A stretch of DNA of 64,000 nt from RYN-230 sp963834705 (GCA_963834705.1 CAWICV010000001.1:992001-1056000); one strand, 5' to 3'. Positions 50,730 through 59,855 are shown, counted from the stretch's first letter. Program-made: numbers and translations. The notes: generated by a model not told the origin, from the sequence alone.

Positions 50730-52534
50730 TGCGCACACCGCCCACTAATCTGCGGGTTGCTCAGCACCGGGCTGATGATCGTCCCGCCGTACCGGGCGAT
50801 GTTCGGGGTGCCGTACTGGGCATCCCCACCGAAGGCCTGCGCCGTCCGGCCCGGGATGGTGGCGCCGAAGTTCCACAGGCAACTGCGGCTCAGCGTCCAG
50901 TACGGGTAGAACTTCGCCCCGCTTGGCGGGGCCGTGCAGCCCGCACCGGTTGTCACGTTGCACAGCGCCTCGGAGCCGGCCACATCGGTTTCGAACTGTA
51001 TCTGTGGATAAGGCCTACCGTGGGAGAACGGTCCTATATAGGCGAATGACGTCGGCAGCCTCGGCGATCCGTTCGGCCAGTCCCTGACGTAAGAACTGCC
51101 GTCGAAGTCGAGGTCACCATTCTGGAAGAAATTATCCTGGCAGCCGGTTATTGGCCAGTCCCACTTGACCACCGTGGCATTCTCCACGACCGGGCGCGGG
51201 CCGGCCTTCACGCAGGTCATGTCGGAGTACTCACACAAATCGCCCGAGGCCAGGCTGTCGCTGGGACACGCGGCACCGCCCTCGGTGGTCGCGTTCTGGC
51301 AGACCCCCGTGGTGGCGTTACACGGGCCCTCGCCGACTTTGCCCTTGCCCTCGAACCCGCCTACGCACGTCTGCGCGGTCGTCTTGTCGGCGAACTTCGA
51401 GCCGTCCGGGAACGACGCGGTGTACGGCAGGCCGTTGGTAATGCCGGAGCACGGCTCGAAGTGGCCGATCTCCTGCTCCATCAGCACGCCGCCCTCGAGC
51501 GCGGCCCACGGCACCTGGTTCTGCTGGCGCGCCGTGTTGTACTCGGGGTGGAAGTTGAACGGCGTGCCCGCGCACGTCTTGTAGTTGGTGTTCATGAACC
51601 CGTTCCTGGCGCTGGCCACGATGTACCCGGTCTGATGCGTGGTCAGGTCGGACACGCTGGCCAGCAGCCCGTTCCTGGTGTCCTGGATGTGCGTGGCCAC
51701 CACGTCACCCTGGTTCATCAGCAGCGTCTCGTGGTTCGGCGTGTACGTGCTCAGGTCGGTGAGCTGCGGGCTGGGCGGCCCGGCCGGCACACCGTTGCGC
51801 TGCAGGAACGCGAAGTTGACCGGCTCCTCGCAGTTGGGGTTCAGGTGCGCGAAGTTGAACTGCGACTCCAGGCTGTCGATGGTCAGCGCGGCGCACCAGT
51901 GCGTCGGGTCACAGCTCGGCGCGTCCACGAACGGCCCGTAGCCCGGCGGGTAGAACTGCAGCTCCATGAAGGCCGAGCCCGCCGCGTTCGGGTCGTTGAT
52001 CGCCCCGCTGTTGGTGTCGCTGTCCGGGGTGCACGGGTTCTGCGGGTAGGAACCGGGGTCGCAGAGCGGCAGCCCAAACCACGGTGCCGGGCTGAGTTCC
52101 GCGTAGTCGGCCCGTGGGTGCTTCGCGTTCGCGGAGACCGTCGGCCTGCCGTGCGGGTCGGCACTCAGCCGGTTCACGTAGGTGAAGTTATTGCCGGTGC
52201 CCGCCGCGCTGGAGATGAACTTGATCGACGGCTCGTCGTGCCCGACATAGACGCCGTTGTCCTCGAATCGGTACGACTTACCCTTCCAGGTACCGCCGTT
52301 GGGGTCGGTGCACAGCCCGCCCAGGCCCTGCTTGACATCCTTGTACTTGGGACTGTGGCCGTTACAGTCCATCATGCTCGTGTGGTTCGGCATGACGCCC
52401 TTGCTGGCCGTGGCGGATGTTTTGGCGGACGAGGCACTGGCCGCGCTGGCCGCCAGGCTGGTTCCCACCGCCGTTCCGACCACCAGTACCAATGATCCTC
52501 CGAGTGCGCACCATCGCGCCCACCGCTTGCCCAT
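50711..52534 (-). CDS. Large secreted protein of unknown function
   Basis: A 607-aa exported protein. A Sec signal (KRWARWCALGGSLVLVVGTA, cleavage near residue 33) is followed by a Ser/Ala/Thr linker. The mature part carries HTSMMDCNGHSPKYKDVKQG, SYRFEDNGVYVGHDEPSIKF, many Asn/Pro/Gly-rich loops and about 18 cysteines, suggesting a disulfide-rich extracellular fold. SFAYIGPFSHGRPYPQIQFE and the Trp-rich YPYWTLSRSCLWNFG are further conserved-looking blocks. Actinobacteria encode related hypothetical proteins, but no activity is known to me. AAAGGA precedes ATG 52534. Confidence 0.8.
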   Translation of the reverse strand: MGKRWARWCALGGSLVLVVGTAVGTSLAASAASASSAKTSATASKGVMPNHTSMMDCNGHSPKYKDVKQGLGGLCTDPNGGTWKGKSYRFEDNGVYVGHDEPSIKFISSAAGTGNNFTYVNRLSADPHGRPTVSANAKHPRADYAELSPAPWFGLPLCDPGSYPQNPCTPDSDTNSGAINDPNAAGSAFMELQFYPPGYGPFVDAPSCDPTHWCAALTIDSLESQFNFAHLNPNCEEPVNFAFLQRNGVPAGPPSPQLTDLSTYTPNHETLLMNQGDVVATHIQDTRNGLLASVSDLTTHQTGYIVASARNGFMNTNYKTCAGTPFNFHPEYNTARQQNQVPWAALEGGVLMEQEIGHFEPCSGITNGLPYTASFPDGSKFADKTTAQTCVGGFEGKGKVGEGPCNATTGVCQNATTEGGAACPSDSLASGDLCEYSDMTCVKAGPRPVVENATVVKWDWPITGCQDNFFQNGDLDFDGSSYVRDWPNGSPRLPTSFAYIGPFSHGRPYPQIQFETDVAGSEALCNVTTGAGCTAPPSGAKFYPYWTLSRSCLWNFGATIPGRTAQAFGGDAQYGTPNIARYGGTIISPVLSNPQISGRCAHQAAKV

Positions 52535-52767
52535 CGTGGTCCTTTCGCCAGGTCTTGAGAACGCACAACCGACACCGGGCGGCCGCCACGGCAACCTGTG
52601 CTGGCCCCCGCGCTAACCGCCCCGAACCCGCGCCTCACGGGCTCTGCCTGCCGTCCTAGTGCTGAATGGGGTTTGTGTCAACCTTTGTTGCCTTATTGCA
52701 AGATTTACCGTTACGCGCGGTTCCCGGTCCTTTATGGCGCAGTTTCTTCGCACTTTGGCGGCGGCGG

Positions 52768-53858
52768 TCAGCGGCCTGCTGGCCGGCCCGGGTAGCTGAC
52801 CAGCACCCGGGCCTGCTGGATCCGCCGCGGCGCCCGGGCCACTGACAGCCAACTGCCGCGCGGCGGCTGGCCGCCGGGCCGGCCGGCAGGCGGACCCGGC
52901 CGGTGGCCGGTCAGCCCGTGCCGTCCCCGGCTGCGCCGCCGCGCCGGCGGCCGCTGGGTCACCCGGTACACGTCCAGCAGCTGGGCCAGGTCCAGCGGCG
53001 ACTCGGCGGTGAGCAGCCAGCCGGGGCCGGGCTCGGGCGCCATCGCCCACCACTGCATGGTGGCCCGGCCGAACCAGATGTTCACCTCCGGGTAGCGCGC
53101 CGCGAGCACGGTCTGGATGTCGCGCAGCGCTTCGGTGTAGCCGTCCAGGCCGCCGGGCTCAGCCGGGGTGTCGTCGCCGGCCCACCGCACGTCGGCCCAG
53201 ACCAGCCTGCCCCGGTGATCACCGACCACCCCGGCCCGGGCAGCCAGCGCGGCGACCAGGCGCAGCCCCCGGCCGTGCTCCGGGAGGGCGGGCCGGGCCA
53301 GGTCCGGCACGGCCAGTTCCGGTTCCGGCGGGCCGGCCCGAGCGGCCCGTTGGCCAGGTAGCCCGTGCTGACGAAGCCCACCCGGACCTCGTCCGGGCCG
53401 GCGGCCGTGCCCAGCGCGGCAGCCGCTCCCGGCGCGGCGGCAGTTAACGTGGCGACGGCGGCCGGGCTGGCCCCGGCCGGGATGACCGGCAGCGGGCCGG
53501 TGCCCAGCAATGCGGCCAGCCCGCCGCCGGGCGCGGGTTGCGGGCTGTGCCGCCCACCGGCGTCGGCCACCGCGACGCGCACCGTAGCCGGATGGGCCAG
53601 CCAGCTCAGTTCCACCGCGAAGAAACCGCCCAGGCCGCTCGCGGAATGCCGGACCGCGTTGGCGGCCAGCTCGATGGTGACGGTGACCACGTCGTCGCGG
53701 GCCGGGCAGTCCGGCAGCAGTTCCCCCAGCCAGTACCGGACCTGGCGGAGTTCGGCCTCCTGGCCGGGGAAGACGCGGCGCCAGCGGGGCGGTGTCAGCG
53801 GCCTGGCCGGCCCGGGCCGTACCGCGCCGGGCTGCGGGGAAGAAGGCAGTCGCGGCAC
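52768..53858 (-). pseudogene. Anti-sigma-type ATP-binding protein (HATPase) gene with apparent frameshift
   Basis: The 5' part (GTG 53858) encodes an HATPase_c_2/RsbW-like domain: FPGQEAELRQVRYWLGELLP, VTVTIELAANAVRHSASG (N-box) and VRVAVADAGGRHSPQ. The matching C-terminal G-box text EHGRGLRLVAALAARAGVVG is in another frame, reached only by assuming one missing base in the GC run near 53335-53345. The second frame continues with TEALRDIQTVLAARYPEVNI and WFGRATMQWWAM to the stop at 52768. Either the gene is inactivated or the base is a sequencing error. Such proteins inhibit sigma factors or act as stress kinases in Streptomyces-like bacteria. Confidence 0.75.
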
Positions 53859-54022
53859 CTGGCCGTCCGTCGTTCCGGGAATGGCTGCCTCCCTTCTGCA
53901 CCGGATGCTGGCAGCTATCTGGCCAGGCTGACGAGGGTATTGGGGTCAACCGTAAGCAATCCGTAAGGCAGCGGCGGCAGGCACGCCGGGCGCCCGGGAC
54001 GGATCACCTGGCCGCGGCTTGG

Positions 54023-54118
<96 letters not shown>

Positions 54119-54193
54119 GACGGCCGGCCACCAGTCCCCAGCCCGCACTCCAGCCGTGCCCAGCCGCGGCTGACCGGCCTGCGGCCAAGCCAT

Positions 54194-54254
54194 TGACAGC
54201 GCTTACATCCGTTCTTAACATCGCTTTAACCAAAAGCCAATGTAAACGCTTACA
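54194..54254. promoter_or_regulatory. Two LacI-type operators upstream of the LacI gene
   Basis: TGACAGCGCTTACA (54194-54207) and TGTAAACGCTTACA (54241-54254) are near-palindromes with the central CG typical of LacI-family sites. Their centres are 47 bp apart, about 4.5 turns. The second ends 15 bp before the ATG. They likely mediate autoregulation and perhaps looping; the region between them is AT-rich and probably contains the promoter. Confidence 0.78.
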
Positions 54255-54269
54255 GAAGATGGATCCCCG

Positions 54270-55304
54270 ATGAGCACGGTGTATGAGGTCGCGAACCTGG
54301 CCGGCGTGTCCACGGCCACCGTGTCGCGGGTCGTTCACGGCTCGAACCTGGTTCACCCGGACACCCGGGAGCGGGTCCTCGCCGTCATCGAGGAACTCGG
54401 CTACGTGCCGGACGGCTCGGCCCAGGGGCTGAGCCGGCGGCGCAAGGACATCATCGGGCTGGCCGGGCTGGAACGTGGGATCACCGAGGTCGGCATCGAG
54501 AAGACCGGCCCGCTGTTCATGGACGAACTGGTGCACGCGGTCGAGGCGGTGCTGCGCGGCACCGAGTGCTCGCTACTGCTCACCTTCGGCCGCGCTGGCG
54601 AGCAGTTCCAGCGGCGGGTACGGGCGTTGTCAGGAAAGGTTGATGGGCTGCTGATCGCGGAAGAGGTGCTGCCGCCCGCCCCCCTGCGGGCGCTGGCCCG
54701 GCGCATCCCGGTGGTGGCCATCGCAGGGCGCCCGGAAGAAACCGAGCTGGACGTCGTCGCGGTGGACAACGCGGCCGGCATGGCCAGCCTGGCCGGCCAC
54801 CTGATCGAGGAGCACGGATACCGCCGGCTCGGCTTCCTGGCCGGTCCGGCCGACTCGCCAGACGCCGTGCACCGGCTGGCCGCGTTCCGCCGGGCCGTCC
54901 AGGAGCATCCCGGCTGCGCGCTCGACCGGCTGCTGGACGGCGACTTCTCCGAGGCCAGCGGGGTGGCGGCGGCCCGGGCGCTGCTGGCCCAGGGGACCAC
55001 GCCCGAGGTCATCGCGTGCGCCAACGACCAGATGGCGATCGGCATGCAGCTCACCCTGCAGCAGGCCGGCCTGCGCGTCCCGGGCGACGTGGCAGTGACC
55101 GGCTTCGACGACATCTACGCCAGCCGGGTGGTGACCCCGGCGCTGACCACGGTCCGCCAGCCGCTCCGCGAGCTCGGCCACCAGGCGGCGCAGCGGCTGT
55201 TCGCCCGGATCGAAGACCGGGACCTGCCGCCGCAGGCGGAGATCCTGCCCACCCAGTGCGAGATCAGGGCCAGTTGCGGTTGCTCGGGGACGGCCGCCAG
55301 CTGA
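54270..55304 (+). CDS. LacI family transcriptional regulator
   Basis: A 344-aa LacI/GalR repressor. The N-terminal helix-turn-helix is STVYEVANLAGVSTATVSRV with hinge YVPDGSAQGLSRRR. The periplasmic-binding-like effector domain shows DGLLIAEEVLPPAPLRALAR, VAVDNAAGMASLAGHLIEEH and VPGDVAVTGFDDIYASRVV. The C-terminus ends with CEIRASCGCSG, cysteine-rich like several glycan-responsive members. It is directly upstream (50 bp) of a GH16 glucanase on the same strand and probably regulates it in response to an oligosaccharide such as laminaribiose. Confidence 0.93.
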   Translation: MSTVYEVANLAGVSTATVSRVVHGSNLVHPDTRERVLAVIEELGYVPDGSAQGLSRRRKDIIGLAGLERGITEVGIEKTGPLFMDELVHAVEAVLRGTECSLLLTFGRAGEQFQRRVRALSGKVDGLLIAEEVLPPAPLRALARRIPVVAIAGRPEETELDVVAVDNAAGMASLAGHLIEEHGYRRLGFLAGPADSPDAVHRLAAFRRAVQEHPGCALDRLLDGDFSEASGVAAARALLAQGTTPEVIACANDQMAIGMQLTLQQAGLRVPGDVAVTGFDDIYASRVVTPALTTVRQPLRELGHQAAQRLFARIEDRDLPPQAEILPTQCEIRASCGCSGTAAS

Positions 55305-55354
55305 CCTAGCAGCGCAGGGCCGGACCGGCCGGCCCAGCAGAAGGGAGAATCCGG

Positions 55355-56863
55355 ATGCGACCCCCCACCCACCTCCCCAGGCCGCCACGCCTCATCCCAG
55401 GCCGGCGCGCCGTCATCGCCGCCATCGGCGCGGTCGGCGCGTTACTGGCCGCGATGGTGACCAGCCTGGCCTTCACGGCCAGCAGTTCGGCCACCACGGT
55501 GCCGAACCCGCCGTCGGGCTTTACCACCACCTACAGCGATTCGTTCTCCGGCTCGTCCGGCTCGGGCGTGGACTCCGGCTGGACCTACGACACCGGCACC
55601 CAGTACAACGGCACCGGCTGCACCGCCAACTACGGCACCGGCGAGGTGGAGAGCAACACCAGTTCCACCACCAACGTGTCCGAGGACGGCAGCGGGCACC
55701 TGAACATCACCCCGGTGGACTCGGGCGGCTCATGGACCTCGGGCCGGATCGAGACGGTGAGTGACAGCTTCGCCGCCCCGGCAGGCGGCGAAATGGAAGT
55801 CAGCACGTCCATCAGGCAGCCCAACCCGTCCAGCGGCCTCGGGTACTGGCCGGCGTTCTGGATGCTCGGCGCCGGCTTCCGGGCCAGCGGCGCCGGCACA
55901 TCCGGCACCATGGACTGCGCGAACTGGCCGTCCACCGGCGAGATCGACATCATGGAGGACGTCAACGCGCTGTCCGAGCACTCCGGCACGCTGCACTGCG
56001 GCACCGACCCGGGCGGCCCGTGCAACGAGACCACCGGGCTGGGCAGCGGCCTGCAGGCCTGCTCCGGCTGCCAGACCGGGTACAACACCTACTCGGTCAT
56101 CGTGAACCGGACCAACACCAGCGACGAGTCGATCACCTGGTACCTCAACGGCACCGCCTACTACACCGTCACCGAAAGCCAGGTCGGCACGGCCACCTGG
56201 CAGGCGGCGGTGGATCACGGCTTCTTCCTGATCCTGGACGTGGCCATCGGTGGCGGGTACCCGAACGGCGTGTGCGGCTGCACCTCGCCGTCGTCCTCGA
56301 CCTCGTCGGGCGCGGCGATGAGCGTCGGCTATGTCGCGGTGTACACGAGCAGCGGGTCCACCGCGTCGGCCTCCCCGTCGCCGGCCGCGACCAGTTCCTC
56401 GGGCAGCGGCGGCGGTTCGTCGTGCAGCACTACGGCTACCGCCGATATCTCAGCCGACTGCTACCAGGGATCAGCGGGCAGCATCTCGGTGAGCGCGGCC
56501 AGCGGGGACGCCGTCCCGTCCGGGGTGGACGGCAACCAGGTGGCCCAGCTGTCCAACGGCGACTACCTGGAATATCCGGGGATAAATTTCGGCTCGGGAT
56601 CGAGCCAGTTCGACGCCCGGGTGGCCTCCGGCGCGGCCGGCGGGGTGAGCGGGCTGGTGGAGGTGGTGCTGGACAGCCCATCCAATACACCAGTCGGCAA
56701 CTTCGCGGTCGGTAATACCGGCGGCTGGTCAACCTGGAAGACCATTCCGGCCAACATCAGCGAGGTGACCGGAACACACACCGTCTACCTCGAATTCTCA
56801 TCCGGCGCGTCCGGTGATCCACCCTTCGCCAGCCTGCACTACTTCAGTTTCCCGGTGAGCTGA
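55355..56863 (+). CDS. Secreted GH16 beta-glucanase with C-terminal CBM6
   Basis: A 502-aa extracellular glycoside hydrolase. A signal peptide with basic start spans about 1-46. The GH16 domain at about 55-333 carries the catalytic motif GEIDIMED with Glu196, Asp198 and Glu201. A Ser/Gly-rich linker (about 334-358) leads to a carbohydrate-binding module of family 6 type (QLSNGDYLEYPGINFGSGSS, then HTVYLEFSSGASGDPPFASL). Laminarin or other beta-1,3(4)-glucans are likely substrates. GGGAG lies upstream. A terminator follows at 56880. Confidence 0.93.
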   Translation: MRPPTHLPRPPRLIPGRRAVIAAIGAVGALLAAMVTSLAFTASSSATTVPNPPSGFTTTYSDSFSGSSGSGVDSGWTYDTGTQYNGTGCTANYGTGEVESNTSSTTNVSEDGSGHLNITPVDSGGSWTSGRIETVSDSFAAPAGGEMEVSTSIRQPNPSSGLGYWPAFWMLGAGFRASGAGTSGTMDCANWPSTGEIDIMEDVNALSEHSGTLHCGTDPGGPCNETTGLGSGLQACSGCQTGYNTYSVIVNRTNTSDESITWYLNGTAYYTVTESQVGTATWQAAVDHGFFLILDVAIGGGYPNGVCGCTSPSSSTSSGAAMSVGYVAVYTSSGSTASASPSPAATSSSGSGGGSSCSTTATADISADCYQGSAGSISVSAASGDAVPSGVDGNQVAQLSNGDYLEYPGINFGSGSSQFDARVASGAAGGVSGLVEVVLDSPSNTPVGNFAVGNTGGWSTWKTIPANISEVTGTHTVYLEFSSGASGDPPFASLHYFSFPVS

Positions 56864-56879
56864 CCCAGGGCCCAGACCA

Positions 56880-56921
56880 GGCGCGGGCCCGCAGTGGCTC
56901 CCCCTCCCCCGGGCCCGCGCC
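56880..56921. terminator. GC-rich hairpin terminator between GH16 and phzF-like genes
   Basis: GGCGCGGGCCCG (56880-56891) pairs with CGGGCCCGCGCC (56910-56921) over an 18-nt C-rich loop, and flanking CCAG and CTGG extend the stem with a small bulge. It is placed after the plus-strand GH16 stop and before the minus-strand PhzF stop, so it can end both transcripts. Confidence 0.75.
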
Positions 56922-56937
56922 GCCTGGCCTGGCGTAG

Positions 56938-57909
56938 CTAGCTGGGCGGCCCCTGCCAGCTGCCGTCGGCCAGCACCAGCGCCGGGCCGGCCAGCAGCAC
57001 GCTGTCCCCGTCCTGGCCCACCCGGAGCACTCCGCCGCGGGCGGACAGCTGCCGGGCGAGCAGCGGCTGGCGCCCCAGCCGCCCGATCCAGTACGGCCCC
57101 AGCGCGCAGTGCGCCGAGCCGGTCACCGGGTCTTCGCCGATCCCGGTACCCGGGGCGAAGAACCGGGACACGAAGTCGGCCTGATCCGCACCCTCGCTCA
57201 TCGCGCCGTCGCCGCCCGCACCCTCGCTCATCGCGCCGTCGCCGCCCGCGCCGTCGCCGCCCGCGCCGTCGCCGCCCGCGCCGTCGCCGGGCGCGCCGGG
57301 GCCGGGCGCGGTGATGATCAGGCCACGGACCGGCAGGCGGCGCAGCGCGGCCAGGTCCGGCTGAGCCGCGCGGACCTCGGCGGCCGAGCCGAGCACGGCC
57401 AGCGCGTCCAGCTCGTTGCGCAGCACGGCGGTCACCGGCACCGGCAGCAGCAACTGACGCACCGCCTCGCCGAGCACGGCCTCGCCCGGTGCCGCCTGGC
57501 CCGGCGAGACGTCGGCGGTGGCCGCGTCGACCAGTGGTTCCGGTGGCAGGCTGGGCAGCCTGAGCTGCACCCACTCCCCCACCGCCTGCGCCTCCAGCGT
57601 CCCAGACCGGGTCTCGAAGTGCACCATGCCGTCCACCGCGGCGCCGCTGTCCAGCAGCACCCGGGCCGCCGCCAGCGTGCCGTGCCCGCACAGCACCAGC
57701 TCGCTGGCCGCGGTGAACCAGCGCAGCCCGAACCGGCCCGGCTCGCCGGCCGGCCAGACCACGGCGGTGGCGGGCTGGTTCAGCTCCGCCCCGGCCCGGG
57801 CCGCGAAGTCGTCGCTGGGCTCGTGCTCCAGCACCAGCACCGCCGCCGGGTTCCCGGTGAACGGCGCCGGGGCGAACGAGTTAACGTGCAGCAGCCGCGC
57901 AGTCGTCAC
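56938..57909 (-). CDS. PhzF family isomerase-like protein with repeat insertion
   Basis: A 323-aa PhzF/diaminopimelate-epimerase-fold protein. The N-terminal motif LHVNSFAPAPFTGNPAAVLV, AELNQPATAVVWP, LRWFTAASELVLCGHGTLAA and EDPVTGSAHCALGPYW are conserved. The central part (about 205-240) is a low-complexity GDGAGGDGA/MSEGA insertion made by tandem 15- and 30-bp DNA repeats; normal relatives lack it, and it lies in a surface-loop position. Without phenazine genes nearby, function is unassigned. The GTG start has GGGAGG touching it, so initiation spacing is poor. Confidence 0.88.
   Translation of the reverse strand: MTTARLLHVNSFAPAPFTGNPAAVLVLEHEPSDDFAARAGAELNQPATAVVWPAGEPGRFGLRWFTAASELVLCGHGTLAAARVLLDSGAAVDGMVHFETRSGTLEAQAVGEWVQLRLPSLPPEPLVDAATADVSPGQAAPGEAVLGEAVRQLLLPVPVTAVLRNELDALAVLGSAAEVRAAQPDLAALRRLPVRGLIITAPGPGAPGDGAGGDGAGGDGAGGDGAMSEGAGGDGAMSEGADQADFVSRFFAPGTGIGEDPVTGSAHCALGPYWIGRLGRQPLLARQLSARGGVLRVGQDGDSVLLAGPALVLADGSWQGPPS
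57188..57292 (-). repeat. Intragenic tandem repeats in the phzF-like gene
   Basis: A 30-bp unit occurs twice (57188-57217, 57218-57247), followed by two copies of its 15-bp second half (57248-57262, 57263-57277) and a diverged copy (57278-57292). All are multiples of three, so the frame is kept and the protein gains Gly/Asp/Ala-rich repeats. Confidence 0.93.
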
Positions 57910-57983
57910 CCTCCCATCATCCCCCGGGAGCGCCCGGCGACCCGGCCATGCCGGGCTGCGCGTGTCACTGACAGGATGGCCAG

Positions 57984-58157
57984 ATGGGGATGTACCGGGA
58001 TCAGCTGCTGCCCCGTGCGCTCGACCTGAGCATGCGGCGCGGCATGTTCGCCGAGCAGCGCGCCCGGGTCACCGCCGGGCTGGACGGCGAGGTGCTGGAG
58101 ATCGGGAGCCACCAGGCCCTAGTAGCCAGGCCCGGAGGGGCGCTTCCAGGCGCATGA
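57984..58157 (+). pseudogene. Truncated class I methyltransferase (5' end only)
   Basis: The 57-codon frame encodes MYRDQLLPRALDLSMRRGMF and EQRARVTAGLDGEVLEIG, the typical N-terminus of class I SAM methyltransferases up to the glycine motif. After EIG the expected GSG-LN sequence is replaced by unrelated SHQALVARPGG and a stop. The gene is cut at about 58108. The break is the left edge of a lower-GC island. There is no other copy of the missing part in the window. Confidence 0.7.
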
Positions 58158-58277
58158 GATCATCTCAATGGGCGATGAGGTCGATTTCGGGTGTAGCCGA
58201 AGACAATTGAACCCGATTCGGCGTAGTGGATGAGCTGGCCGCGTTCGGCAGTTGGCGGATCGCCCTGCTGCGGCCTG

Positions 58278-58706
58278 CTATGCGCCGTGGAGCCATGGCT
58301 CAGGCTCCACCTCTAGATATCCGTTGTAGGCGTTGACTGTCACGAGAAAACGTTGCAGGAAGCCCTCTAGGCCGGCGAGACCGAATGGATGAGGCCACGG
58401 ATCGCAGAACCAGACCGGTGCATCCCACGAGAACTCAGCTGCGCCGTCAGTCGCTGTGAGAGTGACCCGGGCCAGGCGACCGACTGTTTTCAGTCCTCCG
58501 ACGTAGAACGCTTCCGTCAGGTCGCCTGTTAGCTCGATGCCGGCGAGGAGGGCGATAGCCGAACTCATTCTGGTCCGAAGCGCTCCCGTATCGAGCAGGC
58601 ATGCTATGGGCGCGATCTCCAGTCCTTCCAGGGCAATGTCAACAACCGGCCGCGGCGTCAGAGTGCCGCCGCTCGCCGAAGGCAGCGTCCGGAACGCAAA
58701 TCTCAT
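58278..58706 (-). CDS. Retropepsin-like aspartic protease domain protein
   Basis: A 142-aa single-domain protein. IACLLDTGALRTRMSS is the D-T-G active-site motif of retropepsins, and GLEGFLQRFLVTVNAYNGYL resembles the conserved C-terminal strand region of prokaryotic retropepsin-like proteins (Gly-x-x-Gly-Phe-Leu pattern). A homodimer would be needed to build a catalytic site. ATG 58706 overlaps the upstream gene stop by 4 nt (ATGA), which fixes the start; the longer frame to 58790 is rejected. Base composition is less GC-rich than the neighbours, suggesting transfer. Biological substrates are unknown. Confidence 0.75.
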   Translation of the reverse strand: MRFAFRTLPSASGGTLTPRPVVDIALEGLEIAPIACLLDTGALRTRMSSAIALLAGIELTGDLTEAFYVGGLKTVGRLARVTLTATDGAAEFSWDAPVWFCDPWPHPFGLAGLEGFLQRFLVTVNAYNGYLEVEPEPWLHGA

Positions 58707-59209
58707 TGCGGGGCTGCTCCGGTGATGGCTTGTTCGGACCCCACGACCCGGAACATGGACTGGGCACGCTGACCGTGCTTTGCCAGCCACGCCACGACGT
58801 CTGCGGGTGAGGGTGCCGCCACGAGAACATCGTTGTCGCGCACCGCTACCCAGAGGCCGATGAAAGGACGCAATGCCTCAGCCAAGGACATCGCAGAGCT
58901 ATCCGCTTCGGGAGCGCCTGATGGCGAAGGTGCAACAGCCCGGGATGGCTCCGGGGGACGGGCCCGGGCTCTTACTGCACGCCCAGCCGGGAAGCCCAGA
59001 CGGGTTAGCGCACGACGTGCCTGGTGCGTGGTGAAGTCGGCCCGGTCAAGCCCAGTTACCAGCGCCAGGACTTGCTTGGGAGGCCAGCGTCGGCCGTTGA
59101 TCACCACGAAGTGCTGGTGTATCGGCTCAGGCAAGGTTTCCCGAAGTGCAGCCGCCACGCTCTGGGAGTCAAGGTTGTACTGGCGGCCAGAGACTGTCAT
59201 GGTCGGCAT
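58703..59209 (-). CDS. DUF5678-like protein paired with retropepsin
   Basis: A 168-aa two-part protein. The N-terminal about 75 residues include HFVVINGRRWPPKQVLALVT and DFTTHQARRALTRLGF, a motif set I have seen only in uncharacterised actinobacterial proteins. After a Pro/Ala-rich linker the C-terminal PFIGLWVAVRDNDVLVAAPS and ADVVAWLAKHG resemble DUF5678, a short domain often encoded next to retropepsin-like proteins. Overlap with the protease gene by 4 nt supports a two-component unit, possibly protease and substrate or adaptor. The function is unknown. Confidence 0.7.
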   Translation of the reverse strand: MPTMTVSGRQYNLDSQSVAAALRETLPEPIHQHFVVINGRRWPPKQVLALVTGLDRADFTTHQARRALTRLGFPAGRAVRARARPPEPSRAVAPSPSGAPEADSSAMSLAEALRPFIGLWVAVRDNDVLVAAPSPADVVAWLAKHGQRAQSMFRVVGSEQAITGAAPQ

Positions 59210-59381
59210 TCTTCTCCGATCGATACTTTCCGAACTGTATTCTCTGACTTGTCTCTACCGTATGCTCCTTGTGGACGTCAGACAAACCACGCTGACCCTC
59301 ACCCAGGACACCGATCTGGCGGGTGCAGCGGGTGACCGCATGCCCAGCGCAGCATGAGTGGGCTTCTGCCGAAGCCGACAG

Positions 59382-59855
59382 TCAGCTTCTAGAGGTCACC
59401 ACGAACCCGGTGAAGGCGAGCAAGAACAGGACGAAGAATCCGCCGTAGTAGGTCAGGAAAGCGGCTCCCAGCGTTGCCGGAACGATCACGCACCCGGCGC
59501 ACGCGGCCACCTTCTTGCGCACCGGCTTCCGGGTGTGCCGCGCAGGGAATATGGGTGACCCGATGACGCCAATCAGCCTGGCTGGGATGCCGTCGGTGGC
59601 TGCCGCAAGTTCCGCATAGGTCCGCGACACCAGCGCCTGGCCCGCCCGCACGCCGAACTGGTCCCTGGTCAGCCGGCCCTGCACGAACGCGGCCTTGAGG
59701 GTGTCGATCACCTGCTCGCGGTCTGCGTCGGAGGCGCGGATGTGACCACGGCCCATCGCACCCGCGGCCCCACGCTCTCCAGGTCCTGCCGTCACCAGCG
59801 CCTCCCGCCCAGCGCGACTATCAGCAGCGTAACCCCGGGCCGCTTTGGCGCTCAT
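59382..59855 (-). CDS. DUF1707 domain membrane protein
   Basis: A 157-aa protein with an N-terminal DUF1707 domain: MGRGHIRASDADREQVIDTL, AFVQGRLTRDQFGVRAGQAL and YAELAAATDGIP at about 34-90. Two closely spaced hydrophobic segments follow (VAACAGCVIVPATLGAAFLT and YYGGFFVLFLLAFTGFVVTS). DUF1707 is a common actinobacterial regulatory or membrane-associated domain. The start may be at 59855 or at Met34 (about 59756); the first 33 residues are low complexity. Confidence 0.82.
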   Translation of the reverse strand: MSAKAARGYAADSRAGREALVTAGPGERGAAGAMGRGHIRASDADREQVIDTLKAAFVQGRLTRDQFGVRAGQALVSRTYAELAAATDGIPARLIGVIGSPIFPARHTRKPVRKKVAACAGCVIVPATLGAAFLTYYGGFFVLFLLAFTGFVVTSRS

